Of a DNA stretch of 64,000 nucleotides, positions 12,536 to 24,377 are shown piece by piece. A program made the position numbers and the translations under genes. The DNA lies in NCBI GenBank assembly GCA_947471745.1, contig CANJKZ010000952.1, positions 1,780,001 to 1,844,000 on the forward strand, written 5' to 3'. The notes below the pieces were generated by a model. That model had not been told where the DNA came from. It saw nothing but the letters and a program-made list of their open reading frames with translations, and ran no database searches. Source of the stretch: Closterium sp. Naga37s-1. Lineage: Eukaryota > Streptophyta > Zygnematophyceae > Desmidiales > Closteriaceae. Positions within the stretch are counted from its first letter, which is position 1. Each line of letters opens with the position of its first letter.

Positions 12536-13962
12536 GCGGCCGAGCCCAGTCATCAACATGCAGTACTCAAACTTCGGTCAAGGTAGTCGCTTGGTCAAGA
12601 AATTTGCGGCCATTTCGCCCGTGGGTCCGTAGGCGAGCTGTAACTTGCCTTGCTCGATTTCGTCCTTGACGAAGAAGTAGCGTTGCGAGATGTGTTGAGT
12701 TCGGTTGGCGAAACCGGACTTGTTCGCGATGCGAATTGAAAAAGTGATTGTCGCAGAAGAGGGAAAAATGCGACCAGCTGCTTTGCTTCATTGAGTAACT
12801 CGCGAAGGTAAAGACCCTCTTTTGTTGCGGTGCAGGCAGCAATGAACTCTGCCTCTGCTGACGAAAGTGCAACCAGCTCCTGCTTGCACGACTACCAGGA
12901 GATTGTGCCAACAGGCTCCAGGCGGAATATAAATCCCGTGCGTGAACGCCTGTTTGCAGTATCACCCACGTGATGTGCATCTACGTAGCCAAGTAGTGGG
13001 ATTGAGGACTGCTACAACTTATGATAAGTTAGTCCGATCGTAGGCGTAGACATGAAGTAGGAAACTACTGCTTCAAGCTTCCGTAGATTCTCCCCTTCAG
13101 GTCGCTTAAGATATTGAGCGAGCTGGCAAGCAGAGTATGATAAATCCGGGCAACAGGAGACGGCATCAAATAGGAGACGCCCGAGTAGTTGCTGATACCG
13201 TATGACACCGTCGGCGGATAGGACCTCAGAGTCAGCAGATGAAGTAGAACGAAACGGAGTAGAAGTCGTAGTCGTCGGCAATGGAAGCGCTTGTGAAGCT
13301 TCTCCGCGTATTTTTCAGCCGAGAGATGAATAGCAGTCGGCGTCTCGGTGATATTGAGGCCGAGATACTGTGTTACCGTAGTAGAGATGGTCAGGGTAAG
13401 GTCTTTCTGCAGCTCCCCTTCAAAGTAAGAGAGAATCGCCGCGGTGCTCCCGATGTAAAGTAAGCCGTCAACGTAGACGACGAGTAGCACGAATGCTTTG
13501 TCACGATCGAGGTGATACATTCCGTGATCTTGCGGGAGCTGACTGAAAACCAATTTGAATTAGACGCACGTGAAGATGCTGCTGCCAGAGACGAGGTGCC
13601 TGCCTTATCCCGTAGAGCGATTTGTTGAGACGGCAAACGAGGGAGGGATCATGGACGGAAACATGCGGCTGCTTGACGAGAATAAGTGTGTCGACGAGCG
13701 CGTAAAGGAATGTCGTGGACACGTTGATCTGGCGAAGTTTTATATCCAATGCAGCTGCGGAGGCGAGCAGAATACGGAGTGATGTGTGGCGACTGACAGG
13801 AGCAAATGTCTCGCCGTAGTCAACTCCCTGCTTTTGATTGAAACCGCGAACTACCCAACTAGCCTTGAATCGCTCGATTGTGCCTTCTTTGTTGGTCTTA
13901 ATCCGGAAGACCCATTTTGTGAGAGTACGACGGCTTATGCTGGCTTTGTTAGCTTGCCTGGA
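12536..13962 (-). pseudogene. RLC-P fragment 6: reverse transcriptase and RNase H
   Basis: This is the 3' coding end of the old Copia element RLC-P. From 13962 downwards it reads TLTKWVFRIKTNKEG, VVRGFNQKQGVDYGETFAPV and SLYGIRQAPRLW, then LLVVYVDGLLYIG, where the usual YVDD reads YVDG. The RNase H part includes ALSSAEAEF and FFVKDEIEQGKLQLAYGP, ending FLTKRLPRPKFEY near 12545. At least three frame changes separate these motifs (near 13553, 13275 and 12980), so it is dead. The upstream half of the reverse transcriptase (ending NNTWD) lies beyond RLC-F at 21719. No 3' LTR was found to the left. Confidence 0.88.
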
Positions 13963-14096
13963 TGTGAAAGGAAGAACGAGAATGTTTGAACTATGAATGA
14001 AGTGAGTACATATGGGAAACCCTAATTGGGTTGTACCCCTTATGGGATACCCCACTATAGCCTACACAACAGCATAAGCTATATAATGTTCTGACA
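13963..14096 (-). repeat. 3' LTR of RLC-F
   Basis: 134 bp, identical to 21208-21341. On the minus strand it begins TGTCAGAAC and ends TTTCACA. The telo-box AAACCCTAA is at 14017-14025. It also contains the clan core TAGGCTATAGTGGGGTA. Confidence 0.95.
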
Positions 14097-14303
14097 CACC
14101 CCCATAGGCAAAGTGGGGGAGAACAAGGGGTCACAAGACCAGTCAAGCAAACCAGAGCAAGCTCAGGGTGGATCACAAAGTCACCACACAGTCCGAGCAC
14201 AACGACAAGGCCACAAGGCCAGTTCACATGCAGGAGTACACATATATATATATAGAGCTAGACAAGCAAGAGCAGGTATATATATGTAACAGTACAAGCA
14301 AGG
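14097..14303 (-). promoter_or_regulatory. 3' UTR of RLC-F with TTGT-loop hairpin pair
   Basis: Between the stop codon and the LTR, read on the minus strand, lie GGCCTTGTGGCC (14209-14220) and then GGTCTTGTGACC (14129-14140). Both are perfect 4-bp stems with a TTGT loop, about 70 nt apart. The polypurine tract follows. Equivalent pairs occur in RLC-A, B, C and N. Confidence 0.8.
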
Positions 14304-17300
14304 TCAAGAAGAGAGCAAGTGAGGCAAGACAGGTACAAGACCCAGCTGGGTGCAGAAGCGCTGATGGTCACAAGGCGCAAGTGCCTTGGTGAACACATCA
14401 GCAGTGTTGGCCGCAGAGGCCACGTAAGCAAGTCGCAACTGACCACGCTGCTGCAGCTCACGAGCAAGAAAGTAACGGAGAGCAATGTGCTTCGTTCTGT
14501 GCTCCAAGCGCTGCTCTCGACACAAGGCCAGCATGGCCTTGTTGTCTACGTACAGCACTGGAGGAGAACGAGGCGGCTCTCCAAGGTCAGTCAGCAGGTA
14601 GGTGAGCCAGCGAAGCTCCTGTGCAGCCATGGCCCCGGCGTAGATCTCAGCCTCACAACTGGAGCCGAGAACAGAGGACGAGCGAGTAGCCCGCCACGAG
14701 ACAGAGCCGGAACCAAGACTGAAGGTGTAACCCTGCGACGACCGCTGCGTAGCCTGGTCGTCAGCCCAAGAAGCGTCCGCGTGCCCAGTGAGGACCACTG
14801 GACTCCGCCCTCCAAGCACTAGCCCCATGCCCGACGTACTGCACAAGTAGCGCAACACCCTCTTCGCTGCAGCCATGTGCTCTGGTCGGTGTCTCCCAGG
14901 AGCAACATAGCGTGCAAGAATGCTAAGAGGGTATGCAAGGTCAGGTCGTGTGCAGGTCATCAGGTACATGAGGCAGCCAACAAGCTCTGGGTACGGGCCA
15001 CTCGACTCTACGGACTCATCCAAAGGCAGAGCTGAGAGCGAGTGGCGAGTAGACAGAGGAGTGGCCTGAGGCGAGGAGTACGTGAAGCCGAAGCGCTGAA
15101 GGACCTGCTGCACCATGTGTGACTGAGTCAAGGTAATGGTGCGGCGTGCTCTGTCCCGAGTGATCTGCAAGCCAAGGTAGCTGCGCAGTTCACCCAGGTC
15201 TGTGCACGTGTGTCTCTTCTGCAGCTCGGACTTCACGTAGGCTAGTCCAGCCGTGTCAGCTGTGGCAAAGACCAAGTCGTCGACGTACACGAGGACGTAG
15301 AACGGCGGTAGAGAAGTGTCGGTGCGCAGAAACAACGACGGGTCAGCAGTAGAGGGAGCAAACCCAAGAGCCGCAAGCGTAGTCCTCAGTGTGTCGTGCC
15401 ACTCACGCGGTGCCTGGCGGAGACCGTAGACTGGCCGTCGGAGGCTCCACTGGGTGCCAGGAGGGAAAGTCCCAGTGAAGCCAGGTGGACGGCGCAGCCA
15501 GATCTCCTCGTGCAGGCTACCCTGCAAGAAAGCAGTACTGAAGTCAAGAGAGTGGAGCTCGTAGTCGCGCTGAGCGGCTATGTGCAGCAGCACTCGAAGA
15601 GTGGTCATCTTCGGGGTGGGAGAGAAGGTCTGAAAGTAGTCAACTCCCTGCCGCTGACTGAAGCCACGAGCGACGTACCGCGCCTTGAAGACAGGTGGAG
15701 AGCCCGGCGGCCGCTTCACCCTGAAGATCCACATGCCACTGACGATGTTCGCCCCAGGAGGGGGAACCGCGTCAACGTAGGTGCCTGTGGACTTCCAGGA
15801 CGCCATCTCTGCATCCATAGCTGCCTGCCACTGAGAGGAGTAGGGACCCTCTACGGCCTCCGCGTAAGAGCGCGGAGTCGGGATGTCTAGTGCATCCGGG
15901 TCTCCCTCAGGGGCAAGTAGTACGGACGCGAGATGAGGTGAAGCAGCAGCCAGACACCGGAACTCCTCCTGCCTGTCCTCAAGGACGTCCGTGCCAAGAG
16001 CACACTCACCCCCGACGGACGGAGGACAGACAGACGCAGACTCAGCAACAAGACCGGTAGCGTAGTCTAGACGACAGCGAGCAGCAAAGTCGACAAGCTC
16101 AGCAACAAGCGCAGACGCAGCAGTGGACTCAAAAGAGGGGTCAGTGACGACAGTAGCAAGGAGACGTGTGACAGCAGGACTGGCAGCACGAAGAGAGTCC
16201 GACTCCGGGTCAGGAAGAGCAGGAAGAGAGGACTCAGGAGGAGAAGGCAAAGGGGCACGCGGAGGAGCAGTGGACGGACGCAGAGACATCCGGTGCGTGC
16301 CAGGGACAGGAGGAGGACGCTGACGCGAACCACGACCACTAGTGCGAGCAGCACGGACAGGCGACGCAGGGCGAGACGCAGGCTCACGACGCTCAGTAAG
16401 ACCTCCAGTAGGACCAGTGTAGGGAGAAGGAGCGGGCAGTGGGGAGGCCGGCTGTAACTGTAACTGTGACAGGACAGGCTGTGGACACTCTAAGGGAGGA
16501 GGAGGACCAGTAGAAGGCGGGAGACCAAGAACCTGCTGAAGGAGCGGAACGAAGTACGGCCTAGGCCGCGCGGCGACTCCAGACACAGCAGGGACAGCAC
16601 CAGTACCCCCAGCGGCAGCACCAGCGCCAGTAGCACCTCCAGCTCCAGGACCTCCAGCAGCACCAGTAGCACCCCCAGCAGGACCGTCAGCAGTAGCCTC
16701 AGCTCCAACACCCTCAGCAGCTCCAGCTCCAGCACCTCCGGGACCCGCGGCACCAGCACCCTCAGCAGCCGAAGAACCTCCAGCCCCAGCAGCACGCCTC
16801 CAGCGCCTGGCAAACCACTCGCGCAGCTCCTGTGGAGAGAGGGGCTCCCGCCGAGGCGAAGCACCCGGAGACACGCCAGGTCCCGCACCGCCAGACGGCA
16901 CAAGGGGAGGTCCAGTGGCCGCAGGCTCAGCAGCTCCAGGCTCAGCAGCTCCAGACGCAGCACCCCCTGGCTCAGCACCCCCAGACTCCGCACCCCCAGG
17001 CTCAGCACCCCCAGTCGCAGCACCCCCAGGCTCAGCACTCCCAGACTCCGCACCCCCAGGCTCAGCACCCCCAGTCGCAGTACCCCCAGGCTCAGCACCC
17101 CCAGACTCAGCACCCTCAGGCTCAGCACCCGCAGCAGGACCAGAGTCACCAGCAACCTCGACCGGCTCGACTGCGTCTACCTGGGACACACCTGAAGGGG
17201 CAGGACCCTGAGGGGGAAGGGGGTCTACCGGGGGGGGACCTGGCACAAGGAAGTGCGGTGGCGGGGGGAGGGAAGGAGTGCGGTAGGGGAAGAGGCGGTA

Positions 17301-19122
17301 GAAGGGGACTGACTCGTCGAACGTGACGTCCTGGGAGGACAGAACACGACGAGAGGAGGGGTGGTAGAACTGCCACCCTGGAGCGTCAGGGGGGAAGCCG
17401 AGGAAGACACAGGGAGCAGCACGAGGGGACAGCTTGTCCGCAGACAAGTCGCGGACAAACGCCCGAGATCCCCAGACACGGAACGCAGACGCATCGCCGA
17501 CCTTCCCCGTCCACAGCAGAGCTGGGGAGGTCTCCGGCCGGGAGACCCTGGGGTGAAGGTTGATCTGATGCGCCGCGTACCGAACCGCAAACGGCCACAG
17601 AAAATGGGGGGCAGCCGCATGCATCATGGACGTACGAGCGACGTCCATGACCATGCCAATGCGGCGCTCAGCAATCCCATTTTGCTGTGGAGAGTCCGGA
17701 AGCGTAAAGGTCTGGCGGATGCCTCGTGCACGACAGTAGGCTCGCAGAAGGCCAGAGGAGAACTCTCCACCTCGGTCAGAGTGCAGACGCAGAACAGGAA
17801 AGTCCGAGCCGAAGCTCCTCCTGAGCTGGAGACGAGCTGCGCGGATCCAGTCGATCAACACCTCAGTGACATCACCCTTGCTGCGCAAGGGGAAGACTGT
17901 GGTGTAACGCGAGTAGTCGTCAACCACCAGCAGGAAGTAGCGCTCGTGACCCTGCCCACGGACGCGGGCGGGGCCCCACACGTCCATGTGAAGCGTCTGC
18001 AGTGGAGCCTCTGTCGGGGGGAACTGGGAGGAGTGAGGGGCAGCCCGGAGCCGCCCATCGACACAGGGGACACAAGAAGGTCCGGGTCCCGAAGGAAGGG
18101 GAGGGAGAGACCGGGGAAGACCAGAGACAAGGACACGGGAAGCCATGCCCCGAAGACGAAGCAAGGAGGGGTGGCCAAGACGGTGGTGCCACAGGAGAGT
18201 CTCGTGAGACAAGCTGCGACACGAGCAGGGGGCAGACTCAGGACCAGACCTGGACGCAGCAGCAAACACCTGACCCGACGCAGCTACCTGGCCAGACGCA
18301 GGGACAGGAGGAGACGCAGTGGTCAGTGTGTAGAGACTCGACCCCGGCCGACGCGAGAACGTGGCCAGGTGTCGGCCTGTGCGGGCGTCCGAGCAGTGGG
18401 TCACCCGCTGACTCGCAGGAGTAAACTGGTGAACCCCCGCATCCTGGAGGTCAGCACCACTCACCAAGTTCGTCGAGAACGAGGGGAGGTACAGACCAGA
18501 CAAGGTGCCCGAGGGGGCAGCCGGACACGGGAGGACAGTGGAGAAGTGAGAGAGGACTGGACCCCCAGTGGGGTCAGCCAGGGAGACTGCAACCGGCCGG
18601 CCAAGCGGCGTGAGTGTGGTGCGGTCTCGAAAGAAGGAGCGAGAAGCCCCTGAGTCAAGCGTGAAGGTGAGGGAGGCCGAAGCCGACGCAGTACCTGAGA
18701 GCGCAGCCTCACCAGTACCTGAGAGTGCAGACGCACTGGCACCTAGAGCAGCAGCCTCAGAAGTACCTAGCGTAGCAGTACCAATGCCCGGGTCGGGCGG
18801 GAAACACCGGTAACAGTCACCTTCCTCACTAATAGTCACAGCATACATGGCAGCAAGGATAGCATCAAAGTCAAGATCAAAGATAGCTACGCCAGCCCTA
18901 GACAGCTCTCCCCAACGGGGAATCTCACTGGCCTCGGGGAACTGCTGACGCCAAGCGTCCGTCAGGCGGCCAAAGCAGCGCTGAGTGGGGTGCGCACCCC
19001 CACACTGCTCACCCGCGCGGTCACCGGAACGAAGGACGTAGGTGCACGGACCAAAACCCCCACCCCGCTGACGCTGCGTGTACCACTCACGGAGCTGCTG
19101 GGGCGGGGGGATGTCCCGCGAA

Positions 19123-19160
<38 letters not shown>

Positions 19161-20198
19161 ACGCTGGCCACCACTAGGGCCGCTACGCTGCGGGGCACCA
19201 CCCCGACCAGCTCCACCCCCTCCGCCACCGCTGCCTCCACCTCCACCACCACCGCTGCCTCCGCTCCCACCGATGCCGCCACCACCGCCTCCTCCTCCGC
19301 TGCTGCCACCGCCACCACCGCCCCCGCCACCACTCCCACCGTCACCCCCACTCCCTCCTCCGCCTCCACCGCCTCCTCTACCGCCCCCGCCAGCTCCACC
19401 CGCGCCCTTGCCCCCCTTGCCCCTGCCAGGGCGGCGTCTCCCGCTAGGGGCAGACGCCGCGCAGACCGACTCAAGACCAAGCAGGTCGGCAGCAGCAGCA
19501 GAGGCAACAGAGGGCAGCAGGGGGGAAGGAGAGCACCCCTCAAAGATGGGGGTGCGAGGGTCACCACGAGAGGCTCCTACAGCGACGATGCTCTTCTCCG
19601 CCGCCAGGAGGGACTTCTCGAGGAGGTCGACAGTGAGAGTGGTGGGACAGACCGAGAGGTAGTGGTCCCTGACTACGCGAAGGGAGTCAGGGAGGCGTGT
19701 GACTATGTAATAGAGAGTGATGTACATGGGGGGGGGGTTCTTGGCGCAGAACTCAGCAGGAAGGGTGGCGCGGTAGCGAGTGTCACTAGTGCGGAGGTGC
19801 GTAATGAGGTCAGCGACAGTGGGAAAGGCAGTAAGGTCAGGAAAGAGGTACGGTAGCATGAGGCGGCTCAGGGCAGCAGTGGCAGGGGAAGAGTAGCGCG
19901 CAACTACAGCGGCGTACAAGGTCTGAGCACTCTTGTACTGACTAAAGTGCGCGCGCTCAGTGGTAGGCAGGTGGCGACGCACAGCAAGACGTGCAGCAGC
20001 ATCGCGGGTGGCCCACTGAGAGCGAACAGTGGGGTCAGCATCAGTAGCAGGGGCAGGAGAGGCGCCAGAGGTGAGGTCAAAGAGGGAAAGACCGTCCGCC
20101 CTATCGCACTGTAAGAACAGCTGCAGGTCGTCGACCCAGACCTCAAAGTCAATGGCTCGACCCTCAGCGTCAAAAGCGAGGACACTAGGGGTAGTCAT
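14304..20198 (-). CDS. Copia Gag-Pol polyprotein of RLC-F (intact, 1964 aa)
   Basis: One open frame encodes the whole retrotransposon machinery. The start is taken at ATG 20198 (MTTPSVLAFDAEGR), which aligns with the start of RLC-G; an upstream ATG at 20240 lacks that support. Order: Gag capsid-like domain (about 1-230), Gly-rich tract and polyQ (about 255-370), a QLREWY motif, CX13CX3HX4C zinc finger (385-408), protease with catalytic D515 in LDSGAS, gag-pre-integrase HHRLGHPS (about 665), and an integrase catalytic triad DVWGP, LHSDRGGEF, QQNGIAE with exact D-35-E spacing (about 736-840). A long GGAEPGG-type linker carries a second QLREW motif (about 1125). Reverse transcriptase has YVDD at 1638-1641, and RNase H ends ADVFTKAL. 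All catalytic residues I can check are present. The stop is TGA. Confidence 0.95.
18975..19046 (-). other. Zinc-finger coding segment of RLC-F (CX13CX3HX4C)
   Basis: The 72-nt segment codes a cysteine, 13 residues (TYVLRSGDRAGEQ), C, GGA, H, PTQR, C. Ordinary Copia Gag knuckles have two residues between the first two cysteines. RLC-G carries the same spacing at 62179-62250. RLC-A, B, C and N have CX13CX4HX4C. Confidence 0.85.
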
Positions 20199-21207
20199 GA
20201 CGACGACAGACGAGCAGTGCAAGCAGTAGGGGAAGGGCACGCAGTGACAGTGGGGCTGTGCTCACCGGACAGGGCAGGTCGGGCGGCTCGGCAGTAGGGC
20301 GGCTCGGCTGCTCAGCGGCTCGGCGGCAGGGCGGCTCGGCTGCTGGGCGGCTCGGCTGTTGGGCGGCTCGGCGGCAGTGCGGCTCGGCTCCCGGGCGGCT
20401 CGGCGGCAGGGCGGCTCGGCTCCCGGGCGGCTCGGCGGCAGGGCGGCTCGGCTCCCAGGCGGCTCGGCGGCAGGGCGGCTCGGCTCCCGGCGGTTCTGCT
20501 GCTAGGCGGCTCCCGCAGGTAGGGCGGCGGTAGGGCCGCAGGTAGGGCGGCGGGCGGGCCGTAGGTAGGGCGGCGGGGGGGGCCGTAGGTAGGGCAGCGG
20601 GCTGGCCGCAGGTAGGGTGGCGGGCGGGCCGCAGGCAGGGCGGCGGTAGGGCCGCAAGTAGGGCGGCGGGCGGGCCGCAGTTAGGGCGGCGGGCGGGCCG
20701 CAGGTAGGGCGGCTGGCGGGCCGCAGGTAGGGCAGCGGGCGGGCCGCGACGCGAGGGCGGCGGGGCCGCTGTAGTGGGGCGGCGGGGCCGCTTAGCAGAG
20801 GGCGGCGGGGCCGCGTGAGCAGGGCGGCGGGGCCGCGAAGCAGAGGGCGGGCGGGCCGCGACGTGAGGGCGGCTGGGCCGCTGCAGCAGGGCGGCGGGGC
20901 CGCTTAGCAGAGGGCGGCGGGGCCGCGTGAGCAGGGCGGCGGGGCCGCGAAGCAGAGGGCGGCTGGGCCGCGCGAGCAGGGCGGCGGGGCCGCGAAGGAA
21001 GGGCGGCGGGGCCGCGTTAGTAGGGCGGCGAGGCCGCGAAGGAAGGGCGGCAGGGCCGCGTGAGCAGAGTGGCGGGGCCGCGAAGGGAGGGCGGCGGGGC
21101 CGCGAGGGGCGACACGGAGGGTCGCTAAAAAAAAGGAAAACGCGCCTCGGGGCGCGCTTCGGTGGGCCCTAGAAGCAGTCCCTAGGAGGGGACCTGCTCT
21201 GATTCCA
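20199..21207 (-). repeat. Leader of RLC-F: minisatellites, packaging-like hairpins, primer site
   Basis: Between the 5' LTR and Gag lie about 1 kb of GC-rich tandem repeats. These are GGGCGGCTCGGC units (20280-20510), GGGCGGCGGGCGGGCCGC units (20520-20750) and GGGCGGCGGGGCCGCG units (20750-21110). Next to the LTR come a hairpin with arms CGCGCC/GGCGCG (about 21141-21156), the palindrome GGGCCC (21164-21169), a hairpin GTCCC/GGGAC (21178-21193) and the primer site. The antisense open frames here come from the repeats and are not genes. Confidence 0.8.
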
Positions 21208-21341
21208 TGTGAAAGGAAGAACGAGAATGTTTGAACTATGAATGAAGTGAGTACATATGGGAAACCCTAATTGGGTTGTACCCCTTATGGGATACCCCAC
21301 TATAGCCTACACAACAGCATAAGCTATATAATGTTCTGACA
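21208..21341 (-). repeat. 5' LTR of RLC-F
   Basis: Identical in all 134 positions to 13963-14096. It is followed on its outer side by target duplication CTGGA and on its inner side by the tRNA primer site. Confidence 0.95.
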
Positions 21342-21346
21342 CTGGA

Positions 21347-21705
21347 CTCTATTATGCTATTACTAGCTTGGGTTTTATTTATCATGCATAGATATGCTTG
21401 ATTTCCTAGGTTAGGTGCATTCCTATATGTTATTATAGTTATAGCACCGAATCAGGTTACGTGTGCCGAACTCAAGCCTATTCGGTTTCCACCGAATTGC
21501 TTTCTACCGAGTTCAGGAAGGTTCTGTTCGAGACGCTTCGCGACCCTCAGAACATTCGCGTAACACCTGGGTTACCTGCCTTGTGTCGAGCCTATATATA
21601 GCCTCGTGTTGTACCCAGGTGGATCATTCAATTCAAACTCTCTTTTCTGAGCTCGATCCTAGATCCTCACACATTTGCCGGATTAGACGTTCTGGTTAGG
21701 AACAG
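21347..21705 (+). mobile_element. Probable solo LTR or LTR fragment inside RLC-P
   Basis: About 360 bp of AT-richer DNA separates NNTWD (21719) from the rest of the RLC-P reverse transcriptase, which resumes beyond RLC-F. It has a TATA-like TATATATAG near 21592 and pyrimidine-rich sequence downstream, like a plus-strand LTR. Neither clear TG/CA ends nor a target duplication could be fixed, so the borders are approximate. Confidence 0.45.
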
Positions 21706-22577
21706 TCGAAATGGGAATTTAATCCCAAGTATTGTTGTCGTGCAGCGCCTTCAGCTCCATGTCCATGGCTTCGCGCCATTTCTCACGATGAGGTCCCTTC
21801 ATTGCTTGCTCGAGTGCTTTCGCTTCGGTAGGGACTGTAGAATTCTGTACGGCGACTGTAAGACCCTGTATCAGTAAGCCCGTGTGTCGATAGCGAGTAT
21901 GCTCATCCATTTCGTTGATACCAGCTTCATCACCAACTTCAGGATCGATGATGTGGTGCAATTAATAAAGGCAGCAGTAAGAGGCAGTATGATATTATAG
22001 AACCTTGATATACATGTGTGACAGAATGGTGTAGAAAGAATACAGTAGCGAGGACAATTGCTAGGCGGGAACCGAACCTAGTGCGAACCACACAAAGCGG
22101 GAAGTAGCTCGAAAGTAGCAACAGGTATCAGGGGAAACGGTAAGTGCCAGAATTGTACTTAGGAAGCAGTGGGCCATACGCCAACTGCTTGCTTGTTTGT
22201 TTTCTCATTTAGCTAAAGGAATTGTTCTACCACAGCTAGAGAAGCCAGTTCAAGCAGCAGTCAGCCGAGCTAGCAGAGCTAGAGGCAGTGCGCTAACCTA
22301 GACATTTAGTGAGCAGACAGAGAGAGAGCACCTAGAACAAGGGAAGAGGCAAGAAGGACCCAAGGAAGGAGAGGTCTGGCATGGAGCAGCGTTAAGAGGA
22401 GCAGGATTCCGACAATGTTGAAACCCGGTCCCAAGCGTTCAGTCTTGTTAGATGCGACAGGGAACGCTGTAGTTGCTCCATTATCAGCAATGTAGTAATA
22501 GATCTCGGCATTGACATCATTGTGGGGATCCTCTTCGTCGATCTCAATCAGAACTGAGCAGTAAGGGGCGGCACCAG
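21706..22577 (-). pseudogene. RLC-P fragment 5: integrase-to-reverse-transcriptase junction
   Basis: The left end (21961-21719, minus) encodes KGPHREKWREAMDMELKALH followed by DNNTWD, the classic N-terminal start of Copia reverse transcriptase. Upstream, 22577-22350 has a readable frame containing DEEDPHNDVNAEIYYYIADN, which I do not recognise. 21962-22340 shows no coding signal. An integrase catalytic core is not recognisable here or in fragment 4, so it was probably deleted. Confidence 0.7.
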
Positions 22578-22818
22578 TGTCAGAATGTTATTGTATACAT
22601 CACTTTATAACTACCTGCAATGTAGACTTAGTGTAGTTATCTTGCTTGTTAGGTGGTGCACCTTGCTTCACTTCTTTCATATTTGTACCCTTGAACCTAT
22701 AGTGAACCCATCATTCTCTCACACAACTCTCTCGACAATTTTCCTTACCCTCGAACTTCACCACTAAGTCACTTAACTACCATGGCTCCTAAGCCTACTA
22801 AACTTTAGTCTTTCAACA
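22578..22818 (+). repeat. 5' LTR of NA-E
   Basis: 241 bp, starting TGTCAGAATGTTATTG and ending TTTCAACA. It lacks the telo-box and the TAGGCTATAGTGGGG core found in the autonomous elements, so it is a separate LTR type. It contains a short ATG frame that is probably meaningless. Confidence 0.93.
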
Positions 22819-24377
22819 TGCTATCAGAGCTAAACGCTCCTGGCCTGTGGGCCCACCTACTTCCGCTGCCCTACTGTGTGTCGCGCGCCCCGTGGCGCGC
22901 GACCTCCTATTTTTCTTCCCGCCACGCGCTCGGGGCGCGTGGCGGTTTTCTGCCTGCCGTGCGCCCCGCGGCGCGCGGCGGGTTCCTATCTCGTCGCGGC
23001 GTCTTGGGGGCCCGCGCGCCGGCCCCGACCGTCGCCTCGTCGCGGCGTTTTGGGGGCCCGCACGCAGGCCTCTCCCGTCGCCTCGTCGCGGCGCTTTCGG
23101 GGCCCGCGAGCCGGCCCCTCCCGTCGCCTCGTCGAGGCGTCTTGGGGGCCCGCGCGCGGTCCCCTCCCGTCGCCCGTCGAGGCGCTCTCGGGGGCCTGCG
23201 CGGCCCCCTAGCTCGTCGCCCGTCAGGGCGCCCTGGGAGCCGCGCCCTTCCCCTCCCCTCCCTCCTACTTTTCACCTACAGCAACCGCCCCTGGAGCAGC
23301 CCGCACCTGCAGCAGCCGCCCCTGGAGCAGCCCGCACCTGCAGCAGCCGCCCCTGGAGCAGCCCTCAACCGCAGCAGCCGCCCCTGGAGCAGCCCGCACC
23401 TGCAGCAGCCGCCCCTGGAGCAGCCAGCAACTGCAGCAGCCGCCCCTGGAGCAGCCCGCAACTGCAGCAGCCGCCCCTGGAGCAGCCCGCAACTGCAGCA
23501 GCCGCCCCTGGAGCAGCCCGCACCTGCAGCAGCCGCCCCTGGAGCAGCCCTCACCTGCAGCAGCCGCCCCTGGAGCAGCCTGCACCTGCAGCAGCCGCCC
23601 CTGGAGCAGCCCTCAACCGCAGCAGCCGCCCCTGGAGCAGCCCGCACCTGCAGCAGCCGCCCCTGGAGCAGCCAGCAACTGCAGCAGCCGCCCCTGGAGC
23701 AGCCCGCACCTGCAGCGGCCGCCCCTGGAGCAGCCCGCACCAGCAGCCCGTCCCGTTCCCCCCCCCCCTCCCCCCCCCCCCCCCCCCCCGTGCATTCCGT
23801 GGTGCTGGGGGTGTGGGGTGCCGAGCATGGGGGTGGCGGGTGTGGGGGTGGCGGTTATGTGTTCCTCCCCTTGCTCCTCCTCCTCCCTCGTCTCCCACTG
23901 CTGCAGCTGTCGCTGAGGGGGGTGGGTGTGTGGGAGCCTAGGGTTTAGGGTTTAAGGGGGGTGCTGTGGGAGTGGAGCTAGGGTTTGAACAGGGAGTGTG
24001 TGAGAGGGGAGTGGGGCAGCTGAGGGGAGGTTGTGTGAAGGTAGCTGTCGTGTCGCCTGCAGCCCCTTTAGTCCGTCGCCCTTGCTTCGGTAGCCAGTGA
24101 GCCTGTTGCACCAGTTGCCAGTGGGTCCGTTGCTCCTGCCGCTCGTCTATAGCCGCGGAGCCAGTCACTCCAGTAGTCCGTCGCCCTTGCTTCGGTAGCC
24201 ACTGAGTCAGCCGCTCCTGTGCCCGTGCCTCTGCAGCTTCAGTCGTTGCCTCGCATCTTCTCTTCCTCCACAGTCTCTCCTCCTCATTTGCCCTCTCTGT
24301 CTGCTGCGCTCTGCTTGGTGTACCCCTTCCGGGGGTGTTTCTGCACATGGTTCTTCACTGCAGGCAGTTAGGGGGTG
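22819..24377 (+). repeat. NA-E interior: leader hairpins, 30-bp tandem repeat, no enzyme genes
   Basis: After the primer site come hairpin GAGC/GCTC (22827-22839), palindrome GTGGGCCCAC (22847-22856), a perfect 10-bp hairpin with loop CCGT (22880-22903) and a second long hairpin (about 22919-22946). 22980-23230 holds repeats of GTCGCGGCG plus GGGGGCCCGCG. 23275-23750 is a 30-bp repeat, about 16 copies of CAGCAGCCGCCCCTGGAGCAG plus variable bases. A C-run follows at 23760-23790. Because the unit length is a multiple of three, several frames stay open; I do not treat them as genes. Confidence 0.8.

Larger units (their letters stand above)
13963..21341 (-). mobile_element. Intact Copia retrotransposon RLC-F
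   Basis: A complete 7379-bp element on the minus strand. Both 134-bp LTRs are identical by eye. Target duplication CTGGA lies at 13958-13962 and 21342-21346. The primer site TGGAATCAGAGC (complement at 21193-21207) and polypurine tract GCCTATGGGGGTG (complement at 14097-14109) are in place, and the polyprotein has no stop. Together these indicate a recent and possibly active insertion. It interrupts the reverse transcriptase of RLC-P, next to an LTR-like insert. Confidence 0.95.

Noticed and set aside
17361..18653. Long antisense frames opposite integrase (also 62794-63882, 39407-40354)
   Set aside because: They mirror the same region in several elements, are explained by GC-rich codon bias, and show no domain.
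22050..22100. tRNA-like sequence around GGCGGGAACCGAACC
   Set aside because: No cloverleaf could be built around it; only a T-arm-like resemblance.
23275..23750. CRISPR-like array
   Set aside because: Direct tandem repeat without unique spacers, inside an LTR element of a eukaryote.
22818..23948. NA-E open frames of 364-376 codons as a gene
   Set aside because: The repeat unit is a multiple of three, so frames on both strands are open; no domain and no consistent start.
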